Origin: an uncultured Oscillospiraceae bacterium
GTDB taxonomy: Bacteria; Bacillota; Clostridia; Oscillospirales; Oscillospiraceae
DNA length: 50,844 nt
NCBI GenBank assembly: GCA_947629915.1
Contig: CANRFN010000028.1
Location: 1 to 50,844 of the forward strand
Direction: 5' to 3'
Positions 31,847 to 39,590 of this stretch are shown here, piece by piece; position 1 is the first letter of the stretch; every line of letters begins with the position of its first letter. The notes beneath the pieces were generated by a model that worked only from the letters and a program-made list of their open reading frames with translations, made no database searches and was not told the origin of the DNA. A program made the translations under genes and the position numbers.

Positions 31847-32797
31847 TTACCCGATATACTGGGCCACATAGCGCAGCACGTCACCCGGGCAATAGACTGG
31901 TTTCCTGCTGAAGGAAGAACTGCTGCTGCACTTTGCACGCAAGGAGTCCATCTTCTCCGGAATATCGTAGTATGCCAGCATAGTCTGTACCTCGTCCTCC
32001 GTGAAGCCGAAATACTCGCCGACGAATTTGAAATTGCTGTCCCAGAGATCGAAATTGTTCAGGTCGGTGAAGACGATCTCTTTGGATACCGGAGGACTTC
32101 CAGTGAGAACAGCGAAATCCAGGTACTCATTTCCCTTCAGAAGACCGTGGAACAATCCGCTCACAAGTTCCGCCATCTCTGGGTAGAAACCATTGCGGTA
32201 CGCATAGTTGAGCGGGTCGTTGTACGCATCTATGAGGACAACAACCTTCTTGCGGTAGTGCTTGTACAGCAATCTGGTGAGGATGGTGGAAGCGAACATC
32301 TGAAAGACCTGATGAGATGTCTGCTCTGTCTTTATATCCCGCGGCATCTCCGGCAGATGCAGGATGGAATTGAAGTCCTTGAGATCAATCTGATCCAGTG
32401 CAGGACTGGCTGTAAGTTCGCTGAAAGATTGCGCCGCGGCGCACAGTATCTGGTCCGCCTGCCTGCAGATCGTGGTGCCATCACTGGTACAGAGCCCTTT
32501 CAGATCCAGGTAGAGCACTGGGTATTGCCCCTGGTGCAACGCGCAGAAATCCCTGTCCTGGGTGATCTGAAGTCCATCGAATAGAGCGGGATCTGCGCCG
32601 ATGGAGAGAAACTGGCGCAGCATGCTGAGGTTCAGAGACTTTCCAGACTGGCTGTCTCGGGGAACCATGTCTACTTTGCTGCCGTTTTCGATGATTTCAT
32701 AGAGGAACACGGACTTGTCGACGTAGTAGTACGGGCCGAGGCGCAGATCCTCGAAGCGGTCTACGCCAATCGGCAAGAGCTTTCTGCACTCCTGCAT
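31847..32797 (-). CDS. AAA-ATPase-like protein with damaged nucleotide site, copy B
   Basis: A 316-residue tandem paralogue of copy A, highly similar along its full length. The Walker A region reads PRDSQSGKS (residues ~46-54): the GKS is kept but the RPRRF context of the family is lost. The Walker B again is LIDAYNDPL, with Ala in place of Glu. It is also truncated before the nuclease domain. Both copies keep a full, clean reading frame, which suggests they are retained as non-catalytic proteins rather than decaying. Promoter at 32844-32872. Confidence 0.8.
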   Translation of the reverse strand: MQECRKLLPIGVDRFEDLRLGPYYYVDKSVFLYEIIENGSKVDMVPRDSQSGKSLNLSMLRQFLSIGADPALFDGLQITQDRDFCALHQGQYPVLYLDLKGLCTSDGTTICRQADQILCAAAQSFSELTASPALDQIDLKDFNSILHLPEMPRDIKTEQTSHQVFQMFASTILTRLLYKHYRKKVVVLIDAYNDPLNYAYRNGFYPEMAELVSGLFHGLLKGNEYLDFAVLTGSPPVSKEIVFTDLNNFDLWDSNFKFVGEYFGFTEDEVQTMLAYYDIPEKMDSLRAKCSSSSSFSRKPVYCPGDVLRYVAQYIG

Positions 32798-32843
32798 GCG
32801 TTTTCCCTCCTTTGCCTATGCAAATGAAAACCACTGGAATTTT

Positions 32844-32872
32844 ACTTTATCACACTATCCTATTTGATACAA
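32844..32872 (-). promoter_or_regulatory. Promoter of AAA-like copy B
   Basis: On the minus strand TTGTAT - 17 bp - TAAAGT, in an AT-rich gap about 50 bp before the start. Confidence 0.6.
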
Positions 32873-32970
32873 TTGGAGAGAAAAGAAAAAATACAACAAT
32901 TAAAATGATTAAGACGTCTAAACGGACGAACGGCCGTGCGCGGTATATGGGATCAGCGCACAGAGAACAA

Positions 32971-33003
32971 CAGCCGCCTTGCTGGAGCCCAGCAAGGCGG
33001 CTG
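32971..33003 (-). terminator. Terminator of the luxE-luxC operon
   Basis: Perfect 15-bp stem CAGCCGCCTTGCTGG / complement with a 3-base loop; the minus strand continues TTGTTCTCT. Confidence 0.8.
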
Positions 33004-33025
33004 ATTCAGGGATCACGGTCCGGGT

Positions 33026-34336
33026 TCATCTGGATGACGTCTCTACATCTGCCGTGCGCAGATACCGGCGGAGGGGGTACTCGCCATCGTGGTTCTCCCC
33101 GTCCAGATAGAGAGACATGGACCTGGCGGTGCGGACCCGGGATACGCCGGCCCGCAGCAGCAGGGTGGTGAGGGAGTCCCGGAGATGGTCTGGACAGACA
33201 AGACCCGCTGTCTGCAGAAGGCGCTTCTGCTGCCGCAGCTGCGGGAGGATCTGGTCTCTCGGCAACCGTTTCACAAGACAGCTGCCGGGGAAGGGGGCCA
33301 GTTCCAGGGCGCTGTCCTCCCGGGGGAAGAGGGCACAAAAGGCGCTGCGGTGCTCCTGGCTTGCGGAGGTTGGGTTGGCCTGAGGGAGGAAAGACTCCAG
33401 GCGGAAGGTGTACCGCTGCAGGGTGCGGGCTGCCTGGGCCAGAATGGAACTTCCCGGGGGAAGGGCAGAGGCTGTTCTGTCCCAGATGGGGAGGAACCGC
33501 TTGCAGAAGGCCTGGAGATCCTCCATGCGGTCTGTGTCCAGGAAGATCGTCTGGCAGGAACTGCACAGTAGCTGCCCGGTGGAGACCAGGTGCTGGGCAA
33601 GGCCCGCTAAGTCTTCATCGGAGACATCGCCTGAAAGATAGGCGAATCCCAGACGGTGCCCCCACTCGATGAGCCGGACGCCGGGCGGAACAGACTGGCG
33701 CACCCCGGCGATGGCGGCATCTCCGCCCCACACGGCCACCGCATCGGATAGACTGGCCAGGCGGCGGATGGTCTCCTGATCGGAGGAGGGGACATCAAAG
33801 ACATAGAGGTATGGGGCCAGAGCGGGGGCGATGTCCAGCAGCGCCTGGAGGATGGCCAGGGAGAGGCCGTTGTCTGAGGAGGGCAGCTTCACCAGGTTGA
33901 TATTGCCCGTGAGGAGGCCCTCCGCCACACTGAAGGCGGGGAGGCCGTCTGCGTTGCCGGCGGTGATATGGAGCAGGACCCCCAGGGGAAGGGTGTGTAC
34001 CTGCAGCTGGGGACCGGCGGCAGGCGGGTGCAGCGTGCGGACTGGAGTATCCAGAAGATCTCCCAGCTCCGTGCGGATGCGGAACTCCAGGCTCTCCCGG
34101 GTGAGCAGGGAGACGGCCATGGACTTGTATTGGGCGATCATCTCCGCGGGGAAGAGGGCCAGTTGGCTGTCGTAGAAACCGGAGGCGAAGCGGTGTCCCA
34201 ACTCCACCAGGGCATCCAGGGTGCACTGCATCGGGAGCGGCGGACCGGCCAAAGTGGTGCTGAGGGCTTCTGGTAAGTGCTGGAGCACGTCCTCCAACTG
34301 GGAGGAGTCCAACAGCGTTCCATTGGCGAGAATCAT
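33026..34336 (-). CDS. luxC: LuxC-type acyl-CoA/acyl-protein reductase
   Basis: A 436-residue member of the LuxC fatty-acyl reductase family, which reduces acyl thioesters to aldehydes with NADPH. It has the aldehyde-dehydrogenase-like fold: cofactor-binding part with LPLGVLLHITAGNADGLP, GNINLVKLPSSD and the catalytic-cysteine segment TGQLLCSSCQTIFLD. The start at 34336 overlaps the luxE stop (ATGA), so the two are translationally coupled. No luciferase (luxAB) or luxD gene is nearby. LuxC-LuxE pairs outside luminous bacteria probably make aldehydes for other pathways. Confidence 0.88.
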   Translation of the reverse strand: MILANGTLLDSSQLEDVLQHLPEALSTTLAGPPLPMQCTLDALVELGHRFASGFYDSQLALFPAEMIAQYKSMAVSLLTRESLEFRIRTELGDLLDTPVRTLHPPAAGPQLQVHTLPLGVLLHITAGNADGLPAFSVAEGLLTGNINLVKLPSSDNGLSLAILQALLDIAPALAPYLYVFDVPSSDQETIRRLASLSDAVAVWGGDAAIAGVRQSVPPGVRLIEWGHRLGFAYLSGDVSDEDLAGLAQHLVSTGQLLCSSCQTIFLDTDRMEDLQAFCKRFLPIWDRTASALPPGSSILAQAARTLQRYTFRLESFLPQANPTSASQEHRSAFCALFPREDSALELAPFPGSCLVKRLPRDQILPQLRQQKRLLQTAGLVCPDHLRDSLTTLLLRAGVSRVRTARSMSLYLDGENHDGEYPLRRYLRTADVETSSR

Positions 34337-35454
34337 AGGGCAGCCCCCTTCCAGGCTTCTGCGGCACCGGCGGCGCAGGTCTTCAGGTCTGAGATACCGC
34401 CGCGGCCCAGCAGTTCCAACCACGGGGCTCGGTCCATGGTGCCGCAGCCGCAGCTTCCAGCGGGGTGGAGAATGCCGATGTCGTCTGTGAGGATGCTCAG
34501 CACCGGGGTGCCCTGTACCATGGGGGTGATCAGGTTTACGATCCCAGGCTGTCCCGGCGGGAGGGGCTCCAGGGTGTTGGCATCCCGGATCAGAACCCGG
34601 CTGTATATGGGGATGTGCAGGTGGCGGTTGGGGCAGTCCGTGAACAGCACCGGGTGCTCCACGGCGCTGAAGAACTCGGCGATGTCCGGTCCGGAGAGGC
34701 CGAGACGGTCCTCTGCCAGGGCGTAGAAGGTGCTCTTATCAGCCTGCTGGGCGGAGAACTCCTTCCAGCCACCCCCGAGGAGCAGTTTGGAGCCCTTGGG
34801 CAGGTGCAGCCGTTCTCCCTGGGACTCCAGCTGTTGCAGCAGAAACCAGGCGAAGGCGGGAAACCCGATGATCCGCACGGGAGCGGTGCCAGATCCATAG
34901 CGCAGCAGGGCGTCTGCGGTGCCGGGGATGTCCGGGATCAGCTTGGCACCCTCCTGGCGCAGGGCATAGGTGCGGCTTCGAACGGGAGACAGCAGGGATG
35001 CGGCCCAGGCGGTGCGGGGTGCGGCCTTCTTCCCGTCCGGCTTGGGGCTCAGCAATATGCAGTGACTGGCTTTCGGAGAGAGCAGTCCCCGGAATCCCGC
35101 AATCCGAAGGCCCATCTGCAGGGCACAGAGCAGGTCCCCTACTCGGAAACCCATCTCGCTGGCTCGGCCAGTGGTGCCGGAGGAGGATGCCCGGAACACA
35201 ATCCGCCATTGGGGTTCGCCGAAGATCTTCCTCCGCTTGAAGAGCAGGGTGGGCAGCGGGGGCAGCCGGTACAAGTCCTCCATGGTCTGCAGCTGATTCG
35301 GATGAAAGTCCATGCCCTGGGCCAGGCTGCGGTATTCCAGACAGTGTTCCCACTGCTCCTGGAGGTTGTCTTTCATCGCCTGCAGGAAGAGATCCTCTGT
35401 ACCGCTGTGATCCCAGGGATCCTTCCAGCGGAAGAGCTTGCTGCGTGCAGACAT
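34333..35454 (-). CDS. luxE: LuxE-type acyl-protein synthetase
   Basis: A 373-residue adenylating enzyme of the LuxE family, which activates a fatty or other carboxylic acid with ATP and passes it to LuxC. Visible motifs are the AMP-binding RASSSGTTGRAS (~residues 90-100), the later LLLGGGWKEFSAQQ typical of LuxE, and a C-terminal CGCGTMDRAPWLELLGRGG segment. The ATG at 35454 is preferred because AGAGAGGTGG lies five bases upstream. It sits first in the operon, behind a 168-base leader that contains a hairpin. Confidence 0.88.
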   Translation of the reverse strand: MSARSKLFRWKDPWDHSGTEDLFLQAMKDNLQEQWEHCLEYRSLAQGMDFHPNQLQTMEDLYRLPPLPTLLFKRRKIFGEPQWRIVFRASSSGTTGRASEMGFRVGDLLCALQMGLRIAGFRGLLSPKASHCILLSPKPDGKKAAPRTAWAASLLSPVRSRTYALRQEGAKLIPDIPGTADALLRYGSGTAPVRIIGFPAFAWFLLQQLESQGERLHLPKGSKLLLGGGWKEFSAQQADKSTFYALAEDRLGLSGPDIAEFFSAVEHPVLFTDCPNRHLHIPIYSRVLIRDANTLEPLPPGQPGIVNLITPMVQGTPVLSILTDDIGILHPAGSCGCGTMDRAPWLELLGRGGISDLKTCAAGAAEAWKGAAL

Positions 35455-35528
35455 GGGTTCCACCTCTCTTTCATTCTCGTTGACAGTGTGCCTGTGTGGG
35501 TACGGCCTCGGGATGCGTGGACTGAAAG

Positions 35529-35554
35529 CGCCTCTGCAGGGAGGTGCAGAGGCG
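35529..35554. promoter_or_regulatory. Hairpin in the luxE leader
   Basis: A 10-bp perfect stem CGCCTCTGCA / TGCAGAGGCG with a GGGAGG loop, about 75 bp upstream of luxE. Could be a leader RNA structure or operator. Confidence 0.4.
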
Positions 35555-35628
35555 GGTAGACAACGGAAAAGCGGGACCCGCAGGGGGCCGGTAGAAGCGG
35601 ATTGGAAAAGCAGAGCCCCTCCTCTCCC

Positions 35629-35657
35629 ATCCTACCACATTCGGCAGTCCTTTGCAA
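35629..35657 (-). promoter_or_regulatory. Promoter of the luxE-luxC operon
   Basis: On the minus strand TTGCAA - 17 bp - TAGGAT. The form TTG(A/C)AA-N17-TAGGAT recurs before the esterase operon and at 50028. Confidence 0.6.
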
Positions 35658-35789
35658 TGAGAGATTGGGAAGAAGACGTCATAAGTGCATTATTCGGCTT
35701 AAGCGGTCTTCCAATTGCGGGCTGCTCGCGGATGGCTTGTGTGGATCCTTCCTGAGGCGGGAAGTTTTGCAGGCTATGTCTACAGCCAC

Positions 35790-35819
35790 TTGAGGTGTGC
35801 CTGCAAAGTGTGCTATGCT
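35790..35819 (+). promoter_or_regulatory. Promoter of RelB-like gene 2
   Basis: TTGAGG - 18 bp - TATGCT, 25 bp ahead of the start. Confidence 0.65.
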
Positions 35820-35843
35820 TGCCGGGACAGGAGGTTGAACGCC

Positions 35844-36140
35844 ATGGACGCTGTTGTTGAGATCACTATGGACAAGGAACTGCTGGATGCAGTAGAGGAA
35901 CTGTACCGCAGCATGGGGACTACCTTTGAAGAGGCAGCTCGCATGTTTGCCCGTGAGAGCATCCGGGTGCAGGGACTGCCTTTCCGGCCCACCCTGGTGA
36001 ATTGGGAGGATCTCTCCCCGCAGGATGTGGAGGACAAAGTGAGAAGGGCGAACGCAGACATCGAGGCAGGCCGTGTCTACACAAGTGATGAGGCGGCTGC
36101 AATCCTAGAAGCGCGGTTCCAGCAGGGACAGCTCTCCTGA
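35844..36140 (+). CDS. RelB/DinJ-family antitoxin, orphan copy 2
   Basis: A 98-residue paralogue of the protein at 30236. The ribbon-helix-helix part is VEITMDKELLDAVEELYRSMGTTFEEAARMFARES, and the toxin-binding tail is VRRANADIEAGRVYTSDEAAA. The start at 35844 follows ACAGGAGG. No toxin gene follows; the gene runs into a hairpin shared with the convergent cupin gene. It may act as a transcriptional regulator or as a partner for toxins encoded elsewhere. Confidence 0.85.
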   Translation: MDAVVEITMDKELLDAVEELYRSMGTTFEEAARMFARESIRVQGLPFRPTLVNWEDLSPQDVEDKVRRANADIEAGRVYTSDEAAAILEARFQQGQLS

Positions 36141-36195
36141 CACCGAGGATACAGCCCCAAGGGCAGAAGTGTCCCAGTGCAGAGAATAGAGAAAG

Positions 36196-36233
36196 GCCCG
36201 ACCTATTGGGAGCTCCCAATGGGCCGGGCATTT
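36196..36233. terminator. Bidirectional terminator; recurring hairpin copy 3
   Basis: A 17-bp stem (36196-36212 with 36213-36229, a few mismatches) of the same GCCCG-N-CC-N-ATTGG type as the hairpins at 30042 and 30596, then ATTTC. Confidence 0.7.
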
Positions 36234-36260
36234 CACTTGGCTTGGTACTTGCAGATCTTT

Positions 36261-36611
36261 TCACATCACGCCGTCTGCGCCGGTGTACTGCTCCAGGGAG
36301 TTCTCCTTCACCTGGATGCAGACGTACTTGATGCCGCTGTCTGCAGCAGCCTTGAGCTGGCGCTTCACCGGCGGGGCAACCCGCAGGACATCGTTTGCGG
36401 CGAGAGCCACATCTTCGCCGTCCAGGGTCATGGTACCTTTGCCCTCGAGGATGATGTAGATCTCTTCGTTTTGCTTGTGGGAGTGGACGAAGGGAACGCC
36501 AGCGCCGGCGGGCATGCTGTTCACGCTTACCTCAGCTCCGGTGAGACCCAGCAGGTCGTGAAGCTCGGTGCGGGGCGCATCGGGCACGGATACTTTCTTG
36601 TAGTTTGCCAT
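36261..36611 (-). CDS. Cupin-domain protein
   Basis: A 116-residue small beta-barrel protein. The two cupin motifs are visible: PFVHSHKQNEEIYIILEGKGTM (two His and a Glu as likely metal ligands) and VALAANDVLRVAPPV. The start at 36611 follows GGAGG. The substrate is unknown; such single-domain cupins often bind metals or small carbonyl compounds. It has its own promoter with a clear operator right after the -10, so it is regulated by a repressor not encoded nearby. Confidence 0.9.
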   Translation of the reverse strand: MANYKKVSVPDAPRTELHDLLGLTGAEVSVNSMPAGAGVPFVHSHKQNEEIYIILEGKGTMTLDGEDVALAANDVLRVAPPVKRQLKAAADSGIKYVCIQVKENSLEQYTGADGVM

Positions 36612-36629
36612 TTGAGAGACCTCCATTTC

Positions 36630-36652
36630 GTTGTAACTATCTCGGTTACAAC
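36630..36652. promoter_or_regulatory. Operator of the cupin gene
   Basis: GTTGTAAC - 7 bp - GTTACAAC, perfect 8-bp arms, lying between the -10 box and the ribosome site. Confidence 0.85.
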
Positions 36653-36656
36653 GAAG

Positions 36657-36685
36657 AGTATAGCACCAGAGACTGGGAATGGCAA
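36657..36685 (-). promoter_or_regulatory. Promoter of the cupin gene
   Basis: On the minus strand TTGCCA - 17 bp - TATACT. Confidence 0.85.
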
Positions 36686-36798
36686 CCGGAAAATAGCAAG
36701 AAAGATATAGAAAACCGGCGTGCCAGACATGCCGGTTTTGTGCAAGATAGATAAATATGGCTGCTCTTTCTTGCCCTGCAGATCGGGGGAGATGTGGC

Positions 36799-37209
36799 CT
36801 AGACGCCTGCACTTGCTGCCTGATCTTTGATGAGCGCCAACACATGTTCGAGGTACTGCACCCTGATGCGCAAGGCTTCCACCTCTGCCTGCAAGCTGGC
36901 ATTCTGCTCTTTCAGCGCTGCAGTCTCCGCATCCTGGCAGATCGCACTTTGGATTTCACTCACAGGAGGCGCACTCTGCTGCGCTTCCTGTGACTCCTCC
37001 GCACTATGGGGGTTCTGCGGCTGGCTCTTTTTGCTTCCGATGGGCCGGCCGCGCTTCCCTGACGAGGGGATGATCTCACCGGTGGTGGGGTCTACCTTTC
37101 CGAGATATTTCCGAATTGGACGGTTTTGCTTACGTTCTGGGTCCCAACACGGCAAAGAACTGTATGCGTACTGGGTTCCATCTTTGTGGGTGTACTTTAC
37201 GATGGCCAT
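36799..37209 (-). CDS. Small AT-hook/coiled-coil protein with an IS1634-transposase-like N-terminus, copy 2
   Basis: A 136-residue paralogue of the protein at 21730. Same layout: transposase-like N-terminus (QYAYSSLPCWDPERKQNRP, then YLGKVDPTTGEIIPS), AT-hook GKRGRPIGSKK (~53-62), a Gln/Ser-rich linker, and a C-terminal coiled coil (~98-130). The linkers differ completely while the three motifs are conserved. That pattern argues for a selected small DNA-binding protein rather than random transposase debris. Confidence 0.7.
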   Translation of the reverse strand: MAIVKYTHKDGTQYAYSSLPCWDPERKQNRPIRKYLGKVDPTTGEIIPSSGKRGRPIGSKKSQPQNPHSAEESQEAQQSAPPVSEIQSAICQDAETAALKEQNASLQAEVEALRIRVQYLEHVLALIKDQAASAGV

Positions 37210-37273
37210 AGTATCACTTCCAAGCCGAATCTATGCATACTATTACAACTACAACGTTGCCTGCCATGTCCCC

Positions 37274-37395
37274 CTACGGTAGCAGTTGCATCTCTGTGAT
37301 GAGATCTTCCGTAGTTGTCTTCTTCAGCACGCCCTCCATGGCGTCCTAGGATTCCTGCAGGTGCTGGTTCAGGATAGGACGTTCCTCAAAGCCTG
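37274..37395 (-). pseudogene. Relic of an Rrf2-family gene (C-terminal end only)
   Basis: The minus strand reads ILNQHLQES-stop-DAMEGVLKKTT, then EDLITEMQLLP-stop. This matches the last ~37 residues of the intact Rrf2 gene at 40879-41304 (VLDQHLQEAQDAMEGVLKKT). One in-frame stop is present and no N-terminal part remains. Confidence 0.8.
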
Positions 37396-37477
37396 TGATT
37401 AGGGGAGCGGAAAACAAGGAGATATTCCTGGATGAAGTGCATGGGATAAGCGCAGAAAGGTTGCGGCAGCAACGATC

Positions 37478-39100
37478 TCAAAGCGCCTCTCTCAGCACTT
37501 CAATTTTGCATTTGTGAACCTTTGTTTTCCGATCGTAGGCAATACCAACACCTAAGATTCTGCCAGTATAGGTAGGCCTCTCACCAAGCTTCCCAGCAAA
37601 AGATAAAATGTATTTTCTGTCTTTGATTTGCTGGATGGCATCTTCGGGTGTGGCATCGACTTTCAATTCCAGAATAAAACCAGTCTCCGAATAGTCGAAT
37701 TTCGGACGGAAAATATAATCCACAAAACCAGTGCCGCCCTTGAGCTCGCGATCTACATGATACGTTGAACGAGCTGAGAGGTAGCAAAGGGTTACCACGA
37801 GGGAGAGATCACTTTCCTTATTGTACTGGAGTAGAGGAGATTCCGTGTTATGTGTGTACTCCAGTTCTTTTTCCACTATTTCGGAGTTCAGACTCAGTGT
37901 TGCCTCTAATATCCGCTGAGATGCCTCCGCGAGACGGTAGATATAGTCAAAGGCAGGCTTGGTCTTCAGCATTTCCTCAAACTGATTCATGAGTTCAGTG
38001 TTTGGAATACGGGCTTGGCCTTTCTCATAGCTGAGAAATCCGAGCAAAACCATCCGTGTTAGAATATCATCTTTGGACGCCAGGTTGCCGTGCGGCGCTT
38101 CTTTCAGGTGCAATGTCATGGGAACATTGTAGTGAGATGTTAGTAAACCAACAGCTTCACGCACTGCATCGATGTTTTGCTTTACGGCGGTATAGATTTC
38201 ATCTGCAGCACCTGAGTCATTCCAATAATCCTTTATATAGCTAAAGAAGAGGGCGAAATAGACGGATTGCGAATTATATAACCTGGTCCCATCAAAACAG
38301 ACATACCCATCATACCATTCTCGAAGGGAATCACGCGTCACGGAATGGTCGCTGTGAGAAGAACGGTAACGCTGGTAAAGGACATCTACTTCAGCATCTG
38401 TAAAGCCAAAACCTTTGGCTAGAAATGGATCACTTGGAGTTGCGTGCTGCGTGAACATGTTTGTGTCGGATGTGCTCGAAAAAACGCATATGGGCATGAT
38501 GCCTGTGAGAAAGGCGAGGGCAACAGAATCTACATCCTTGAAGAATCCACCTAAGAAGCTGATGTACTTTTTGCGGCTTTCCTCGGTAGCCCAATCTTTG
38601 TGAAAGAGATAATCCCACTCATCCATCACTACAACAAATTGAACTCCAAATTCAGCGTAGACTTGGTTCAATGCTATGCCGAATCCCTGCTTCTGATCAA
38701 AAAGCATATCCGGATACGCGCTTTGAAGATCTCGAAAAAGGTCGGCCTTCAACTTTGCAAGGTATACTTCTCCGTCTGTGACGTTTTCGGCAACTTTGTT
38801 TGCCTGAATATAGATTAGCTCATACTTCCCGCAGTGCGCCATGGCAGCTGAATCTGCCCCAACAGCCAGAGAGGAAAACAGTTTCTTCTGGTCGAAGGTT
38901 CGGCCGAAGAAGGAGGATATCATGTTGGCGTTTACTGTTTTACCAAAACGTCTCGGGCGTGTGACACACAAAAACCGTGCTTCAGTATTAATAGAATTTA
39001 CGAGATCAGAGATGATATAAGATTTGTCGACGAATAGCTTCTCGCTTGAAATGCGGGTATAACGTGACCAAGGTTCTAAAGGATTGAGATATGTTATCAT
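37478..39100 (-). CDS. AAA-ATPase-like protein with C-terminal PD-(D/E)XK nuclease domain, intact
   Basis: A 540-residue protein of the AAA-ATPase_like/DUF1703 type. Walker A is TRPRRFGKT (47-55) and Walker B is VVVMDEWD (~156-163), both intact. The C-terminal nuclease-fold domain (~430-540) has GFVDYIFRPKF ... GFILELKVD, i.e. the D...ExK pattern, followed by IKDRKYI. The first codon at 39100 follows a GGGGGG-rich ribosome site. Codon use is clearly AT-richer than in the metabolic genes, consistent with transfer. These proteins are very common in gut Bacteroidota and Bacillota and have no settled function. A decayed copy lies directly upstream. Confidence 0.88.
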   Translation of the reverse strand: MITYLNPLEPWSRYTRISSEKLFVDKSYIISDLVNSINTEARFLCVTRPRRFGKTVNANMISSFFGRTFDQKKLFSSLAVGADSAAMAHCGKYELIYIQANKVAENVTDGEVYLAKLKADLFRDLQSAYPDMLFDQKQGFGIALNQVYAEFGVQFVVVMDEWDYLFHKDWATEESRKKYISFLGGFFKDVDSVALAFLTGIMPICVFSSTSDTNMFTQHATPSDPFLAKGFGFTDAEVDVLYQRYRSSHSDHSVTRDSLREWYDGYVCFDGTRLYNSQSVYFALFFSYIKDYWNDSGAADEIYTAVKQNIDAVREAVGLLTSHYNVPMTLHLKEAPHGNLASKDDILTRMVLLGFLSYEKGQARIPNTELMNQFEEMLKTKPAFDYIYRLAEASQRILEATLSLNSEIVEKELEYTHNTESPLLQYNKESDLSLVVTLCYLSARSTYHVDRELKGGTGFVDYIFRPKFDYSETGFILELKVDATPEDAIQQIKDRKYILSFAGKLGERPTYTGRILGVGIAYDRKTKVHKCKIEVLREAL

Positions 39101-39339
39101 TGTAATATCCCCCCTGAAGTATGAAGAAATGCTTATATTTTATTAGAAAAGTCGACAAATAAACAGACACAATGAGAACTGTACCAAGAATATCTTTCTG
39201 CTTTGACACTGTGCTACGAAACACGAGGGTTTTGACAAGACTGAAAATATCATTCGTCCTACTGGTAAAAAGCAAGCTGAACTCTTCTAACTAATACTAG
39301 CATACTTTTCGCTGCATTTCAAGGTTCAATGTTGCTATA

Positions 39340-39590
39340 TGCTGAACGTTATCAGCAAGCGAGAAGAGGTGCGGTTCTCCACTGATCTAAGCGCCTTTGG
39401 ACGAAGAAAAGCCGTTGCACTTGCCGTACAGCAGCGATCTTCGTGGTGAGATCCGCCAGGGTGGCTCTCCTTTCTCCACGCAAACCAAATCAACGCAGAG
39501 CTGCAGCATGAACTCTCCGCTTGGAATATGGATACAGCGCTTTCATAGATGAACAAGTCCCAGAAGCACCCCCCGGACCACGATCAAGCA
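39340..39590 (-). pseudogene. Short relic of a further AAA-nuclease copy
   Basis: On the minus strand a fragment reads LLGLVHL-stop-KRCIHIPSGEFMLQL, matching FLGFLSYENGCVRIPNGELMMQF in the pseudogene next to it. It is the same segment in tandem, so the decayed region contains pieces of at least two copies. Confidence 0.55.
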
